A DNA stretch of 64,000 bases, taken from NCBI RefSeq assembly GCF_023923205.1, contig NZ_CP099490.1, positions 3,534,001 through 3,598,000 of the forward strand. The letters are read 5' to 3'. Source of the DNA: Ornithinimicrobium cryptoxanthini (GTDB lineage Bacteria; Actinomycetota; Actinomycetes; Actinomycetales; Dermatophilaceae). The translations under genes and the position numbers were made by a program. The notes under the pieces were generated by a model. The model saw nothing but the letters and a program-made list of their open reading frames with translations. It was not told the DNA's origin and did not search any database. This document shows, one piece after another, positions 57,314 to 64,000 of the stretch (positions within the stretch are counted from its first letter, which is position 1; each line of letters opens with the position of its first letter).

Positions 57314-58396
57314 TCAGGCCTGGTCGAGCGCCTGCGCCAGGTCGCACCAGAGGTCCTCGACGTCCTCGATGCCGACGGACAGCCTGATCAGGGACTCAGG
57401 CACGGTCTCGACCTCGAGGGGCTGCGCGCGCCGCCGCTCGAGCTGGGACTCGACCCCGCCCAGGCTCGTCGAGTGCGTCCACAGCGAGGTGGCCGCGCAG
57501 ACGCGGTCGGCACCGTCAGCCCCACCGTGCACCTCCACGGCGATCATCGCGCCGAGCCCGGGATAGCGCACGCGAGTGACCGCCGGGTGCGCGCTCAGCC
57601 GGTCCACTAGCTCGGCGGCGCTGGCGCAGGCACGCTCCAGCCGGACGGACAGGGTGCGGATCCCGCGCAGCACGATCCAGGCCTCCATCGGGCCGGGGAT
57701 CGCACCGTGCAGGGAGCGCCGGGTCAGGAGCCGGGCGTGCAGCTCACGGCCAGGGTCGGTCGGCGCCGTCACCAGGGCCCCCAGCAGCACGTCGGAGTGA
57801 CCGGAGAGATATTTGGTCGCCGAGTGCACCACGATGTCGACCCCGTCGGCCAGCGGGGTCTGCAGCAGCGGGGTGGCGAAGGTGTTGTCGACGGCGGTGA
57901 CGATGCCGCGCGCCCGGGCCTCCCTGACCAGCGCCGGGAGGTCGGCCACCTCCATCATCGGGTTGGTCGGCGACTCGATGTAGAGCAGGTCGGCGCCGTC
58001 GAGCTGGGCGAGCACCGCTGCCGTGTCGGAAATATCCACGGCGCTGACCTCCAACCGTCCCTCGCCCGCCATCTCGGTCAGCAGCCCGGTGGTCCCGTTG
58101 TAGGAGTGGGCCGGCGCGACGACGCGGCCGCCCATCGGGACCAGGCTCAGCACCGCGTCGATCGCCGCCAGCCCCGAGGCGAAGGTCAGGGCGTCGCCAC
58201 TCTCGAGGCCGCCGATGACGTCCTCCAGGGCGGTCCACGTCGGGTTGCCGACCCGCGCGTAGTTGACCGGGCCGCCGGCGAGATAGGTGGACGTGAACGT
58301 CACGGGCTCCACGACCGGCGCACCGGGAGCGCGCTCCGGCCGGCCGAGGGCGACGGCCAAGGTGGCAGGGGTCAACTGGTCGTGCTCTCGGTCCAT
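57314..58396 (-). CDS. PLP-dependent Cys/Met enzyme (cystathionine gamma-lyase type)
   Basis: 360 residues. PVVEPVTFTSTYLAGG, YARVGNPTWTALEDVIGGLE, ALTFASGLAAIDAVLSLV (PLP phosphate site), DLLYIESPTNPMMEVADL, VDNTFATPLLQTPLADGVDIVVHSATKYLSGHSD (Lys of the Schiff base), and SLGGVESQLERRR near the end. It is short by about 20 residues between VRYPGL and GAMIAVEV, where family members carry a D-P-x-H segment, a length seen in some actinobacterial relatives. So a lyase or synthase is likely, exact reaction uncertain. Confidence 0.87.
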   Translation of the reverse strand: MDREHDQLTPATLAVALGRPERAPGAPVVEPVTFTSTYLAGGPVNYARVGNPTWTALEDVIGGLESGDALTFASGLAAIDAVLSLVPMGGRVVAPAHSYNGTTGLLTEMAGEGRLEVSAVDISDTAAVLAQLDGADLLYIESPTNPMMEVADLPALVREARARGIVTAVDNTFATPLLQTPLADGVDIVVHSATKYLSGHSDVLLGALVTAPTDPGRELHARLLTRRSLHGAIPGPMEAWIVLRGIRTLSVRLERACASAAELVDRLSAHPAVTRVRYPGLGAMIAVEVHGGADGADRVCAATSLWTHSTSLGGVESQLERRRAQPLEVETVPESLIRLSVGIEDVEDLWCDLAQALDQA

Positions 58397-58567
58397 CTCT
58401 GCAGGTTAAAGCATCCCAGTCTCTCCGCGATTGGTGACAGGGGTTATACATCACGTGGGGCGTTATATTTGTGATACGTCACGCTCAGGTGCGTGGCATC
58501 CGTCACGCAGCCCCGCCAAAATCGCGTGAAGCATCCACGCACGTGGACCGGAAGGATGGCGCGCGCC

Positions 58568-58951
58568 CTACCCTTTGCTGCGGCGCGCGGACTTGCTCCT
58601 GGCCTCGCCGGCAAACCAGACCGCGCAGTCCGCGACGAGGTCAAGCGGCAGCTCCCCGGCGTGCGGGAACTTCAGGGTCCCCTTCCCCGCCACCCAGGGC
58701 GCGCAGCGCTCGACCAGCGCAGGGTCGCCCGGGACGGGATAGACGCTCACGTGCCCGGCATACCCACCCGTGTGCATCGCGGTGCGCCCGTCCGCGGTGA
58801 AGGTCAGCACGCCATACGAGATCTTCTCGCCCAACCCGGGCGTCGCCTCGTGCACCGCGGATCTGATCTGCTCCACCCGGGCGTGGGCGGGCTCGGGCAA
58901 CGACGCGAGGTATGCCGTCACCTCGGCGGCAGGGTCAGCGGCGGTTGGCAT
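58568..58951 (-). CDS. DUF1801 iron-chaperone-like protein
   Basis: 127 residues. AEVTAYLASLPEPAHARVEQIRSAVHEATPGLGEKISYGVLTF, AMHTGGYAGHVSVYPVPG, APWVAGKGTLKFPHAGELPLDLV matches DUF1801 (YdhG-like frataxin-fold proteins). Often called iron chaperone on weak grounds; function unsure. TAACCT lies 6 nt upstream of the ATG (leaderless). Confidence 0.88.
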   Translation of the reverse strand: MPTAADPAAEVTAYLASLPEPAHARVEQIRSAVHEATPGLGEKISYGVLTFTADGRTAMHTGGYAGHVSVYPVPGDPALVERCAPWVAGKGTLKFPHAGELPLDLVADCAVWFAGEARSKSARRSKG

Positions 58952-58957
58952 GGGTCC

Positions 58958-58963
58958 AGGTTA
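58958..58963 (-). promoter_or_regulatory. -10 element for leaderless DUF1801 transcript
   Basis: Minus strand TAACCT, 6 nt, ATG at 58951. Confidence 0.45.
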
Positions 58964-58978
58964 GCGGGGCGGAGGACC

Positions 58979-59962
58979 TCAGTTCGGGTCCTCCGGGTGA
59001 GGGGGGATGTCGTCGGCAACGACGGCACCGCGCTGTCCCGGAGGGCGTTCGGCCCCGATGGTGGTGTCGCGGGCGGTCTGCCTTTCGGTCTCGGCGTTGA
59101 GTGCGGCACCGAGGATGAGCACAAGGACCGTGAGCCAGATCCAGAACATGCTGATGGCCACACCTGCCAGGGACCCGTAGGTGCGCTCGTAGGTCCCGAG
59201 ATTCCACACGAAGAAGAAGAGCCCGGCCGAGGCCGCCAGCCACAGGGCGGTCGTGGCGATGGCTCCTCTGCTGATCCAGCGCCACCGTGCCTGGCCGCGG
59301 CGGTCCGGTGCGAAGCGATACAGGATCGACAGCCCCAACGCCACCAGCGCAGCGAGTCCGATCCAGATCCCGACGAGCACAGGCACTCGCACCCAGGTCG
59401 GGGCCTCGGACAGGACCCCTGAAACCACGGTGCTGCCAGTGATCACGGCCCCGAGGACGAGTGCGCCGCCGAGCACGAACGCCAGCGCCAGTCCGCTGCG
59501 ACGCAGCATGCCACGCGTCTCCTGCTCGCGGTAGGCCACGGTCAGAGCATCGATCAGGAACGTCGTGGCAGTCGTGGCCGTGACCAGGGCGACACCCAGG
59601 GCAAGCAGGCCACGGGCCGTGAGCAGCTGGGTCGAAGCTTCGGTGATGGACACAAGCTGGTCGGCGACGAGCTCGCCGAGTGCTGGCGGCAGGAGTTCCA
59701 CCAGCCCGGAGAGCTGATCGAGCGCCTGAGCCGGAGTGTTGATGGCGCCATAGACAGAAAGGGCGGTGAGCAGCACCGGCGCTATCGACAGGACGGCGAA
59801 GAACGCCACCCCAGCGCTGTACAGCGAGAAGTTGTCGTCCGCCACCCGGCGCACCACGCGGCGCAGGATCAGCAGCCAGCCTCGCAGCGGCATCTGGCGC
59901 GGCTCCACCGAACCGGCACCATACGCCTCTGCCGACGAATCGTGTTTCGCCATCCGCGCCAT
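58979..59962 (-). CDS. YihY/BrkB-like inner-membrane protein
   Basis: 327 residues, six membrane helices. DDNFSLYSAGVAFFAVLSIAPVLLTALSVYG is the family opening, then ATTATTFLIDALTVAYREQETRG, LGLSILYRFAPDRRGQARWRWISRGAIATTALWLAASAGLFFFVWNLGTYERTYGSLAGVAISMFWIWLTVLVLILGAALNAE with the conserved Y-x-G-x-x-x-x-x-I and alanine-asn-glu end. Function uncertain; once thought RNase BN. GTG/ATG starts at 59962 and 59953. Divergent from the Pr6Pr gene. Confidence 0.9.
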   Translation of the reverse strand: MARMAKHDSSAEAYGAGSVEPRQMPLRGWLLILRRVVRRVADDNFSLYSAGVAFFAVLSIAPVLLTALSVYGAINTPAQALDQLSGLVELLPPALGELVADQLVSITEASTQLLTARGLLALGVALVTATTATTFLIDALTVAYREQETRGMLRRSGLALAFVLGGALVLGAVITGSTVVSGVLSEAPTWVRVPVLVGIWIGLAALVALGLSILYRFAPDRRGQARWRWISRGAIATTALWLAASAGLFFFVWNLGTYERTYGSLAGVAISMFWIWLTVLVLILGAALNAETERQTARDTTIGAERPPGQRGAVVADDIPPHPEDPN

Positions 59963-60074
59963 GCCTCAGTGTCTTCCGTGGCGGCGGACGCCGCACGCCA
60001 GGGACGGCCCACGACCGCGCCCGACGCCCGTGTCCCCGTCCGCGACAAAGAAGCGGCTTGCGCATCCCGCCTGC

Positions 60075-60080
60075 TACCTT
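60075..60080 (+). promoter_or_regulatory. -10 element for leaderless Pr6Pr transcript
   Basis: TACCTT with an upstream TG (extended -10), 6 nt, ATG at 60087. Confidence 0.5.
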
Positions 60081-60086
60081 CCTGCC

Positions 60087-60779
60087 ATGACGTCGCCACC
60101 GCACCAGGTGGACCTCGCCGGATCGAGGCTCTCACCGGTGAGACGAACCCTGGCGCGCGCATGGGACTGGGCTCGACTGGGTGTCGCGGCGTTGGTCATC
60201 GCCGCCATCGTTGCGACGGTGGCCGAGGCCGCGAGCCGGACATCGATCAATCCATTTAATCTGTTCGGCTACTTCACGATCCAGTCCAACATCTTGCTGG
60301 CTGCGGTGTTCACACTTCTAGGCGCTCTGGGGGTCGCCGGCCGGGCCGCACCTGCGTGGGCAGAGACGGCCCGTGCAGCGTGCGTCACCTATATCGTGCT
60401 CGTGGGGTTGGTCTACGCGGTGCTGCTCGCACCGCTGGGCGCTGCGGGAGGCGTCCCGGTTCCCTGGGCGAACATCGTTCTGCATGTGGTCACGCCGCTG
60501 TTCGCGGTCCTCGACTGGGTGCTCGCACCAGAGCGCAGGGCCCAGCCCGCCAGCACTGTCGGGGTCATTCTCATCTACCCGGTGCTGTGGCTGGTCGTCG
60601 TCCTGATCCGCGGCGCGACCGACGGATGGGTGCCGTACCCGTTTCTTGACCCTGCCCACGGGTACGGCCAGGTTGCTCTCACCGTCATCGGCATCGCGTG
60701 CGCCGTGCTCGTGACTGGCTGGGGCGTCGTCCTGTCATCCCGGCGTCTTGCACGCCGGGTCGATCGAACGAGTTCATGA
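60087..60779 (+). CDS. Pr6Pr-family membrane protein
   Basis: 230 residues, six membrane helices. FNLFGYFTIQSNILLAAVF, CVTYIVLVGLVYAVLLAPLGA, NIVLHVVTPLFAVLDWVLAPERR and ILIYPVLWLVVVLIRGATDGWVPYPFLDPAHGYGQVALTVIGI are the family blocks, with Asn in QSN and His in LHVVTP inside the membrane. Role unknown; TAC codons for Tyr predominate. Confidence 0.85.
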   Translation: MTSPPHQVDLAGSRLSPVRRTLARAWDWARLGVAALVIAAIVATVAEAASRTSINPFNLFGYFTIQSNILLAAVFTLLGALGVAGRAAPAWAETARAACVTYIVLVGLVYAVLLAPLGAAGGVPVPWANIVLHVVTPLFAVLDWVLAPERRAQPASTVGVILIYPVLWLVVVLIRGATDGWVPYPFLDPAHGYGQVALTVIGIACAVLVTGWGVVLSSRRLARRVDRTSS

Positions 60780-60869
60780 TTTCGCCATATCCCGTTGTCT
60801 GCGGCCCCTTGGGTTGACCGACTTGGGCTCGTGACCCGAGGCGGGCGGCCTCGGGCGGGAGCCACGGAG

Positions 60870-61430
60870 CTACTCCCCCGCGGCCGCCCGGCGTGCGCGA
60901 TAGGCCGCCGCCGCCATCCGGTTGGTGCAGCCAGCGTCGCAGTAGCGCCGGGACCTGTTGCGGGACAGGTCGATCAGCACGTTCTCGCAGTCCCCGGCGG
61001 CACAGACCGCCAGTCGCTCGGTCTCGTCCGAACGGATCACATCGACCAGTGCCATCGCCGCCTCGACCGCCATCCGCTCGGCCAGCGGCTGCTCGTCACG
61101 GGTGGCGTGCAGGTGCCAGTCCCACTCGTCGTGCCGGACCAGTTGCGGCAGGGCGCGGCAGTCCCGGAGCAACCGGTTGACCTCCTCGACGATTGCCTCC
61201 TCGTCCGCCAGCCAGATCCGGTGCAGCCGCGTGCGCAGGCGCAGCACCTGCCGCAGCTCGGCGTCGTCGTGGGTGCGGCTGCCGGTCCACCCCCACTCCG
61301 CGACGAACTCGTCGAGCTCGGCGCGCGTGGTCAGCCCGTCCGGCTCGGCCGCCGTGTTGATCTCCTGGGCCGTGTTGATCAGGGCGACCGTGGACGCGAG
61401 GGACACCTCGGTGTCATGAGCAAAGATCAT
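60870..61430 (-). CDS. CGNR zinc-finger (ABATE domain) regulator
   Basis: 186 residues. N-terminal ABATE domain: SLASTVALINTAQE, AELDEFVAEWGWTGSRTHDDAELRQVLRLRTRLHRIW. C-terminal zinc finger: LAVCAAGDCENVLIDLSRNRSRRYCDAGCTNRMAAAAYRARRA, with four Cys; the family CGNR is CTNR here. Probable transcription regulator. AGGAG 5 nt upstream of the ATG. Divergent from the EamA exporter, so likely its regulator. Confidence 0.93.
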   Translation of the reverse strand: MIFAHDTEVSLASTVALINTAQEINTAAEPDGLTTRAELDEFVAEWGWTGSRTHDDAELRQVLRLRTRLHRIWLADEEAIVEEVNRLLRDCRALPQLVRHDEWDWHLHATRDEQPLAERMAVEAAMALVDVIRSDETERLAVCAAGDCENVLIDLSRNRSRRYCDAGCTNRMAAAAYRARRAAAGE

Positions 61431-61431
61431 C

Positions 61432-61461
61432 TTGACTCCTGACGGATAGTAGGCGTAACGT
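61432..61461 (+). promoter_or_regulatory. Promoter of the EamA exporter
   Basis: TTGACT (61432-61437), 18-bp spacer, TAACGT (61456-61461). A GTCATG / CATGAC inverted repeat (61460-61490) lies just downstream and could be the CGNR operator. Confidence 0.6.
61446..61451 (-). promoter_or_regulatory. -10 element for the CGNR gene
   Basis: Minus strand TACTAT, about 15 nt before the ATG. It overlaps the exporter promoter, so the two compete. Confidence 0.5.
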
Positions 61462-61536
61462 CATGAGTCTAACCTCAGTTGACCCATGACGACGGCGTCA
61501 CCGGTCCTGCACCCGCCCCTGTGAGGAGGACAACCC

Positions 61537-62505
61537 GTGCGCAACCGCATGCTCATCGGCCTCGCCCTGGCCATCGTCTCGGCCGCCACCTTCGGCACGT
61601 CCGGATCCGTGGCCAAGGGCCTGCTGGACAGTGGCTGGTCCCCTCTCGCGGCGGTGACCTGGCGGGTCGGTGTGGCCACCTTGGTCCTCCTCGTCCCGGC
61701 GCTGCTGATGCTGCGCGGACGCTGGCACCTGCTGCGCACCGGGTGGGTGAGCATGGCCCTGTTCGGGCTGCTCGCGGTCGCCGCGTGCCAGCTGACCTAC
61801 TTCCTTGCCGTGGAGCGCATCTCGGTCGCGGTGGCGCTGCTGCTCGAATACCTTGGCATCATCCTGGTCGTCGGCTGGCTGTGGCTGCGCCACGGCCAGC
61901 GCCCCCGCCCGCTGACCATCATGGGGGCCGCGGTCGCCGTGGCCGGACTGGCCTTCGTGCTGGACCTCTTCGGCGCCGTCCAGATCGACCTCCTGGGCGT
62001 CTTCTGGGGGCTGTGCGCAGCCGTCGGGTTGGCGACCTACTTCATCATCTCTGCCGATGAGAGCACCGGCCTGCCCCCGCTTGTCCTGGCCACCGGGGGC
62101 CTGGCCATCGGCACGGCCGGGCTCGTCGCCGTGGGGCTGGCCGGGATCCTGCCGATGACCACCGCGACCGGCGACGTGCAGCTGGCCGGCGCCGCACTGC
62201 CGTGGTGGACGGCCATTCTCCTGCTCGGCGTCGTCGCGGCGGCGATCTCCTATGCCACTGGCATCGCGGCCACCCGCCGCCTGGGCTCGAAGCTGGGCTC
62301 GTTCGTGGGCCTGACCGAGGTGATGTTCTCGTTCGTCTGGGCGTGGGTGCTGCTCGGCCAGATGCCGGCGGCGATCCAGCTGCTCGGCGGGGCGCTCATC
62401 CTCACCGGCGTCGTCCTGGTCAAGCTTGACGAGCGACCCGACGACCTGCTCCCCAGGGGCCCGCAGGTGGTCGAGGACGCCAGTCCGCAACCGCTGGAGG
62501 TCTGA
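61537..62505 (+). CDS. EamA/DMT-family exporter
   Basis: 322 residues with ten membrane helices in two EamA repeats. MRNRMLIGLALAIVSAATFGTSGSVAKGLLDSGWSPLAAVTWRVG begins repeat 1, and LLGVFWGLCAAVGLATYFIISADESTGLPPLVLATGG and SFVGLTEVMFSFVWAWVLLGQMPAAIQLLGGALILTGVVLV end repeat 2. Likely exports a metabolite or amino acid; substrate unknown. GTG start with GAGGAGGA 6 nt upstream. Probably regulated by the divergent CGNR protein. Confidence 0.92.
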   Translation: MRNRMLIGLALAIVSAATFGTSGSVAKGLLDSGWSPLAAVTWRVGVATLVLLVPALLMLRGRWHLLRTGWVSMALFGLLAVAACQLTYFLAVERISVAVALLLEYLGIILVVGWLWLRHGQRPRPLTIMGAAVAVAGLAFVLDLFGAVQIDLLGVFWGLCAAVGLATYFIISADESTGLPPLVLATGGLAIGTAGLVAVGLAGILPMTTATGDVQLAGAALPWWTAILLLGVVAAAISYATGIAATRRLGSKLGSFVGLTEVMFSFVWAWVLLGQMPAAIQLLGGALILTGVVLVKLDERPDDLLPRGPQVVEDASPQPLEV

Positions 62506-62517
62506 GGAGCGACTGCC

Positions 62518-63684
62518 TCAGTCCCGGCTGTAGAGGTCGCGCGTGTAGAGCTTGTCGCCGAACACCGCGGTGGACGCGTCGAGACGGTTGGCGACGATGA
62601 CGTCGGTGATGGCGTCGAACTCCTCGAGGCTGTCCAGCACCCGGCAGCCCTGGAACGTCTCCTGCTCCAGGGCGGGCTCATAGATGACGACCTCGACGCC
62701 GCGCGCCTGCAGCCGCGACATCACACCCTGGATGCTGGAGGCCCGGAAGTTGTCCGAGCCCGTCTTCATGATGAGCCGATAGATCCCGACGCGACGCGGC
62801 CGTCGGGCCAGGATGTCCGAGGCCACGAAGTCCATCCGAGTGCTGTTCGCGTCAACGATCGCGGTGATCAGGGTCTGCGGCACGTCGCCATAGTTGGCCA
62901 GCAGCTGCCGGGTGTCCTTCGGCAGGCAGTAGCCGCCATAACCGAACGACGGGTTGTTGTAGTGGCTCCCGATCCGGGGGTCGAGGCCCACCCCCTCGAT
63001 GACCTGCTGGGTGTCGAGACCTCGCGTGACGGCATACGTATCCAGCTCGTTGAAGTAGGCCACCCGCATCGCCAGATAGGTGTTGGCGAACAGCTTGATC
63101 GCCTCGGCCTCGGTCGGCCCGGTGAGCAGGACCGGCACCTCCTTGTCCAGAGCGCCCTCGAGCAGCATCTCGGCGAACTGCCGGGCCCTGGGGCCGTCGT
63201 CGCCGACGATGATCCGGGACGGGTGCAGGTTGTCGAACAGCGCCCTGCCCTCCCGGAGGAACTCCGGCGAGAAGAGGATCGTGGCCTCCGGGTGCTGCTC
63301 GCGCAGCCGCTCGGTGTAGCCGACCGGGACGGTCGACTTGATCACGATCGTGGCGGCCGGGTTGTGCCGCAGCACGTCGGTCAGCACCAGCTCCACGCTC
63401 GCGGTGTTGAAGAAGTTCGTCTCGGTGTCATAGTCCGTCGGCGTGGCGATGATCACCCACTCCGCCCCGTCATACGCCTCCTGGGGGTCCGTGGTGGCCC
63501 GCAGGTTGAGCTCCCGGGTGGACAGATAGTCCTGCAGCTCCGGGTCCACGATCGGGCTGACCCGGTCGTTGAGCTGCTCCACCTTGTCCCGGTCGATGTC
63601 CAACGCCACCACCTCATGGTGCTGAGCCAGCACCACGGCGTTCGACAGCCCGACATAACCGGTCCCGACGACAGCGATCTTCAT
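62518..63684 (-). CDS. ugd: UDP-glucose 6-dehydrogenase family
   Basis: 388 residues. [31 protein letters not shown] (NAD site), [37 protein letters not shown] (catalytic Glu region), [27 protein letters not shown], and [15 protein letters not shown] with the catalytic Cys. It oxidises UDP-glucose to UDP-glucuronate for surface polysaccharides. AAGGAG lies 5 nt upstream of the ATG. Short and compact like the Klebsiella/enteric type rather than RkpK. Confidence 0.92.
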   Translation of the reverse strand: MKIAVVGTGYVGLSNAVVLAQHHEVVALDIDRDKVEQLNDRVSPIVDPELQDYLSTRELNLRATTDPQEAYDGAEWVIIATPTDYDTETNFFNTASVELVLTDVLRHNPAATIVIKSTVPVGYTERLREQHPEATILFSPEFLREGRALFDNLHPSRIIVGDDGPRARQFAEMLLEGALDKEVPVLLTGPTEAEAIKLFANTYLAMRVAYFNELDTYAVTRGLDTQQVIEGVGLDPRIGSHYNNPSFGYGGYCLPKDTRQLLANYGDVPQTLITAIVDANSTRMDFVASDILARRPRRVGIYRLIMKTGSDNFRASSIQGVMSRLQARGVEVVIYEPALEQETFQGCRVLDSLEEFDAITDVIVANRLDASTAVFGDKLYTRDLYSRD

Positions 63685-63775
63685 GGGTCTCCTTCGGAAA
63701 ACGAGCGGACTCGCTAGTATGGCCCGGCCTTCATGAGAGTCCCGTGAGAACGGTCGCTCTCCGCACCTCCCCCGC

Positions 63776-63781
63776 TACAGT
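63776..63781 (+). promoter_or_regulatory. -10 element for the 3'-truncated MFS gene
   Basis: TACAGT, 6 nt, ATG at 63788. Confidence 0.5.
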
Positions 63782-63787
63782 GCCGCC

Positions 63788-64000
63788 ATGACCGCGACGG
63801 CGAGTGACCGCATACCGCGTCGCGCCGTTGCCGGCTATGCCGCCGGCAGTGTGGGCACGGGAGGTTTCGGGACCCTGCCGGGACTGGTGCTGGCCTACTA
63901 CCTGACGGACACCCTCGCGGTGCCGGCGCTGCTGGCCACGGTCGTGGTCCTCGCGCCGAAGGCGTGGGACGTGCTGATCGACCCGGCGGTCGGTGCGCTC
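63788..64000 (+). CDS. MFS transporter, 3' partial (cut by window edge)
   Basis: The first 71 codons: MTATASDRIPRRAVAGYAAG then SVGTGGFGTLPGLVLAYYLT and APKAWDVLIDPAVGAL. The WD-x-L-x-DP motif is typical of GPH/MelB-type MFS transporters. Starts leaderless after TACAGT. Divergent from ugd. Substrate not assignable from this fragment. Confidence 0.8.
   Translation, partial: MTATASDRIPRRAVAGYAAGSVGTGGFGTLPGLVLAYYLTDTLAVPALLATVVVLAPKAWDVLIDPAVGAL

Noticed and set aside
1..64000. tRNA and rRNA genes
   Set aside because: No cloverleaf T-arm consensus or rRNA segments were recognised on either strand by eye; a covariance search could still find one.

Overview
The window is high-GC DNA from an actinobacterium. 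The evidence is RecBCD of actinobacterial type, the proteasome activator Bpa (so a 20S proteasome is expected), an HspR-type heat-shock repressor, an ECF sigma/anti-sigma pair, and many genes that start directly downstream of a -10 element (leaderless transcripts). A relative of Intrasporangiaceae/Ornithinimicrobium is my guess from general gene content, not something the sequence proves. Most resident genes use the Tyr codon TAT heavily despite the GC content. A few blocks use TAC instead (heat-shock block about 14.7-16.0 kb, serine hydrolase 18.1-20.2 kb, Stealth/CDP-glycerol pair 23.6-27.5 kb, Pr6Pr at 60 kb), which suggests later acquisition.

Layout. 0-2.4 kb: tail of a helicase-associated protein and a VapC/Phd-type toxin-antitoxin (TA) module. 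2.5-12.5 kb: YbaK deacylase, DUF2652 protein, and a tightly coupled recC-recB-recD operon for double-strand-break processing. 12.5-18 kb: small genes (DivIVA-like, DUF2200), a YefM-YoeB TA module, lipoproteins, a divergent hsp20 / dnaJ-like-hspR locus, and an ECF sigma factor with its zinc anti-sigma factor beside a COG4315 lipoprotein. 18-30 kb: membrane serine hydrolase, ABC export system, Stealth plus CDP-glycerol glycerophosphotransferase operon for surface polymers, and a NarL-type two-component system.

31-45.5 kb is dominated by histidine utilisation (hut), split into two minus-strand blocks. Block 1 is an operon: M20 amidohydrolase - small P-loop kinase - hutF - hutI. Block 2 is hutH - hutU, followed by a plus-strand IclR regulator that is the likely HutR. 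I found a shared 16-bp palindrome 54 and 56 bp upstream of the start codons of the two blocks, a good candidate for the hut operator. A 32-bp-phased repeat family also occurs only at the two hut loci. Between the blocks lie VOC, YbaK, HesB-like, MazEF, MFS and Uma2 genes. Upstream of hutH is a 1-kb gene-free stretch holding a roughly 410-bp imperfect tandem duplication and a cluster of DnaA-box-like sequences.

45.5-64 kb: TipA-like MerR regulator with a clear operator, quinone oxidoreductase plus Bpa, a four-hairpin 52-bp tandem array, a lipoprotein/Nudix/lipoprotein operon, FAD dehydrogenase, metallophosphoesterase, ThpR, carbamate kinase, YciI, VOC with a tiny ribbon-helix-helix partner, a PLP sulfur enzyme, DUF1801, YihY/BrkB, Pr6Pr, CGNR regulator, EamA exporter, UDP-glucose dehydrogenase, and the start of an MFS transporter cut by the right edge. 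No rRNA, tRNA, CRISPR array or insertion sequence was recognised.
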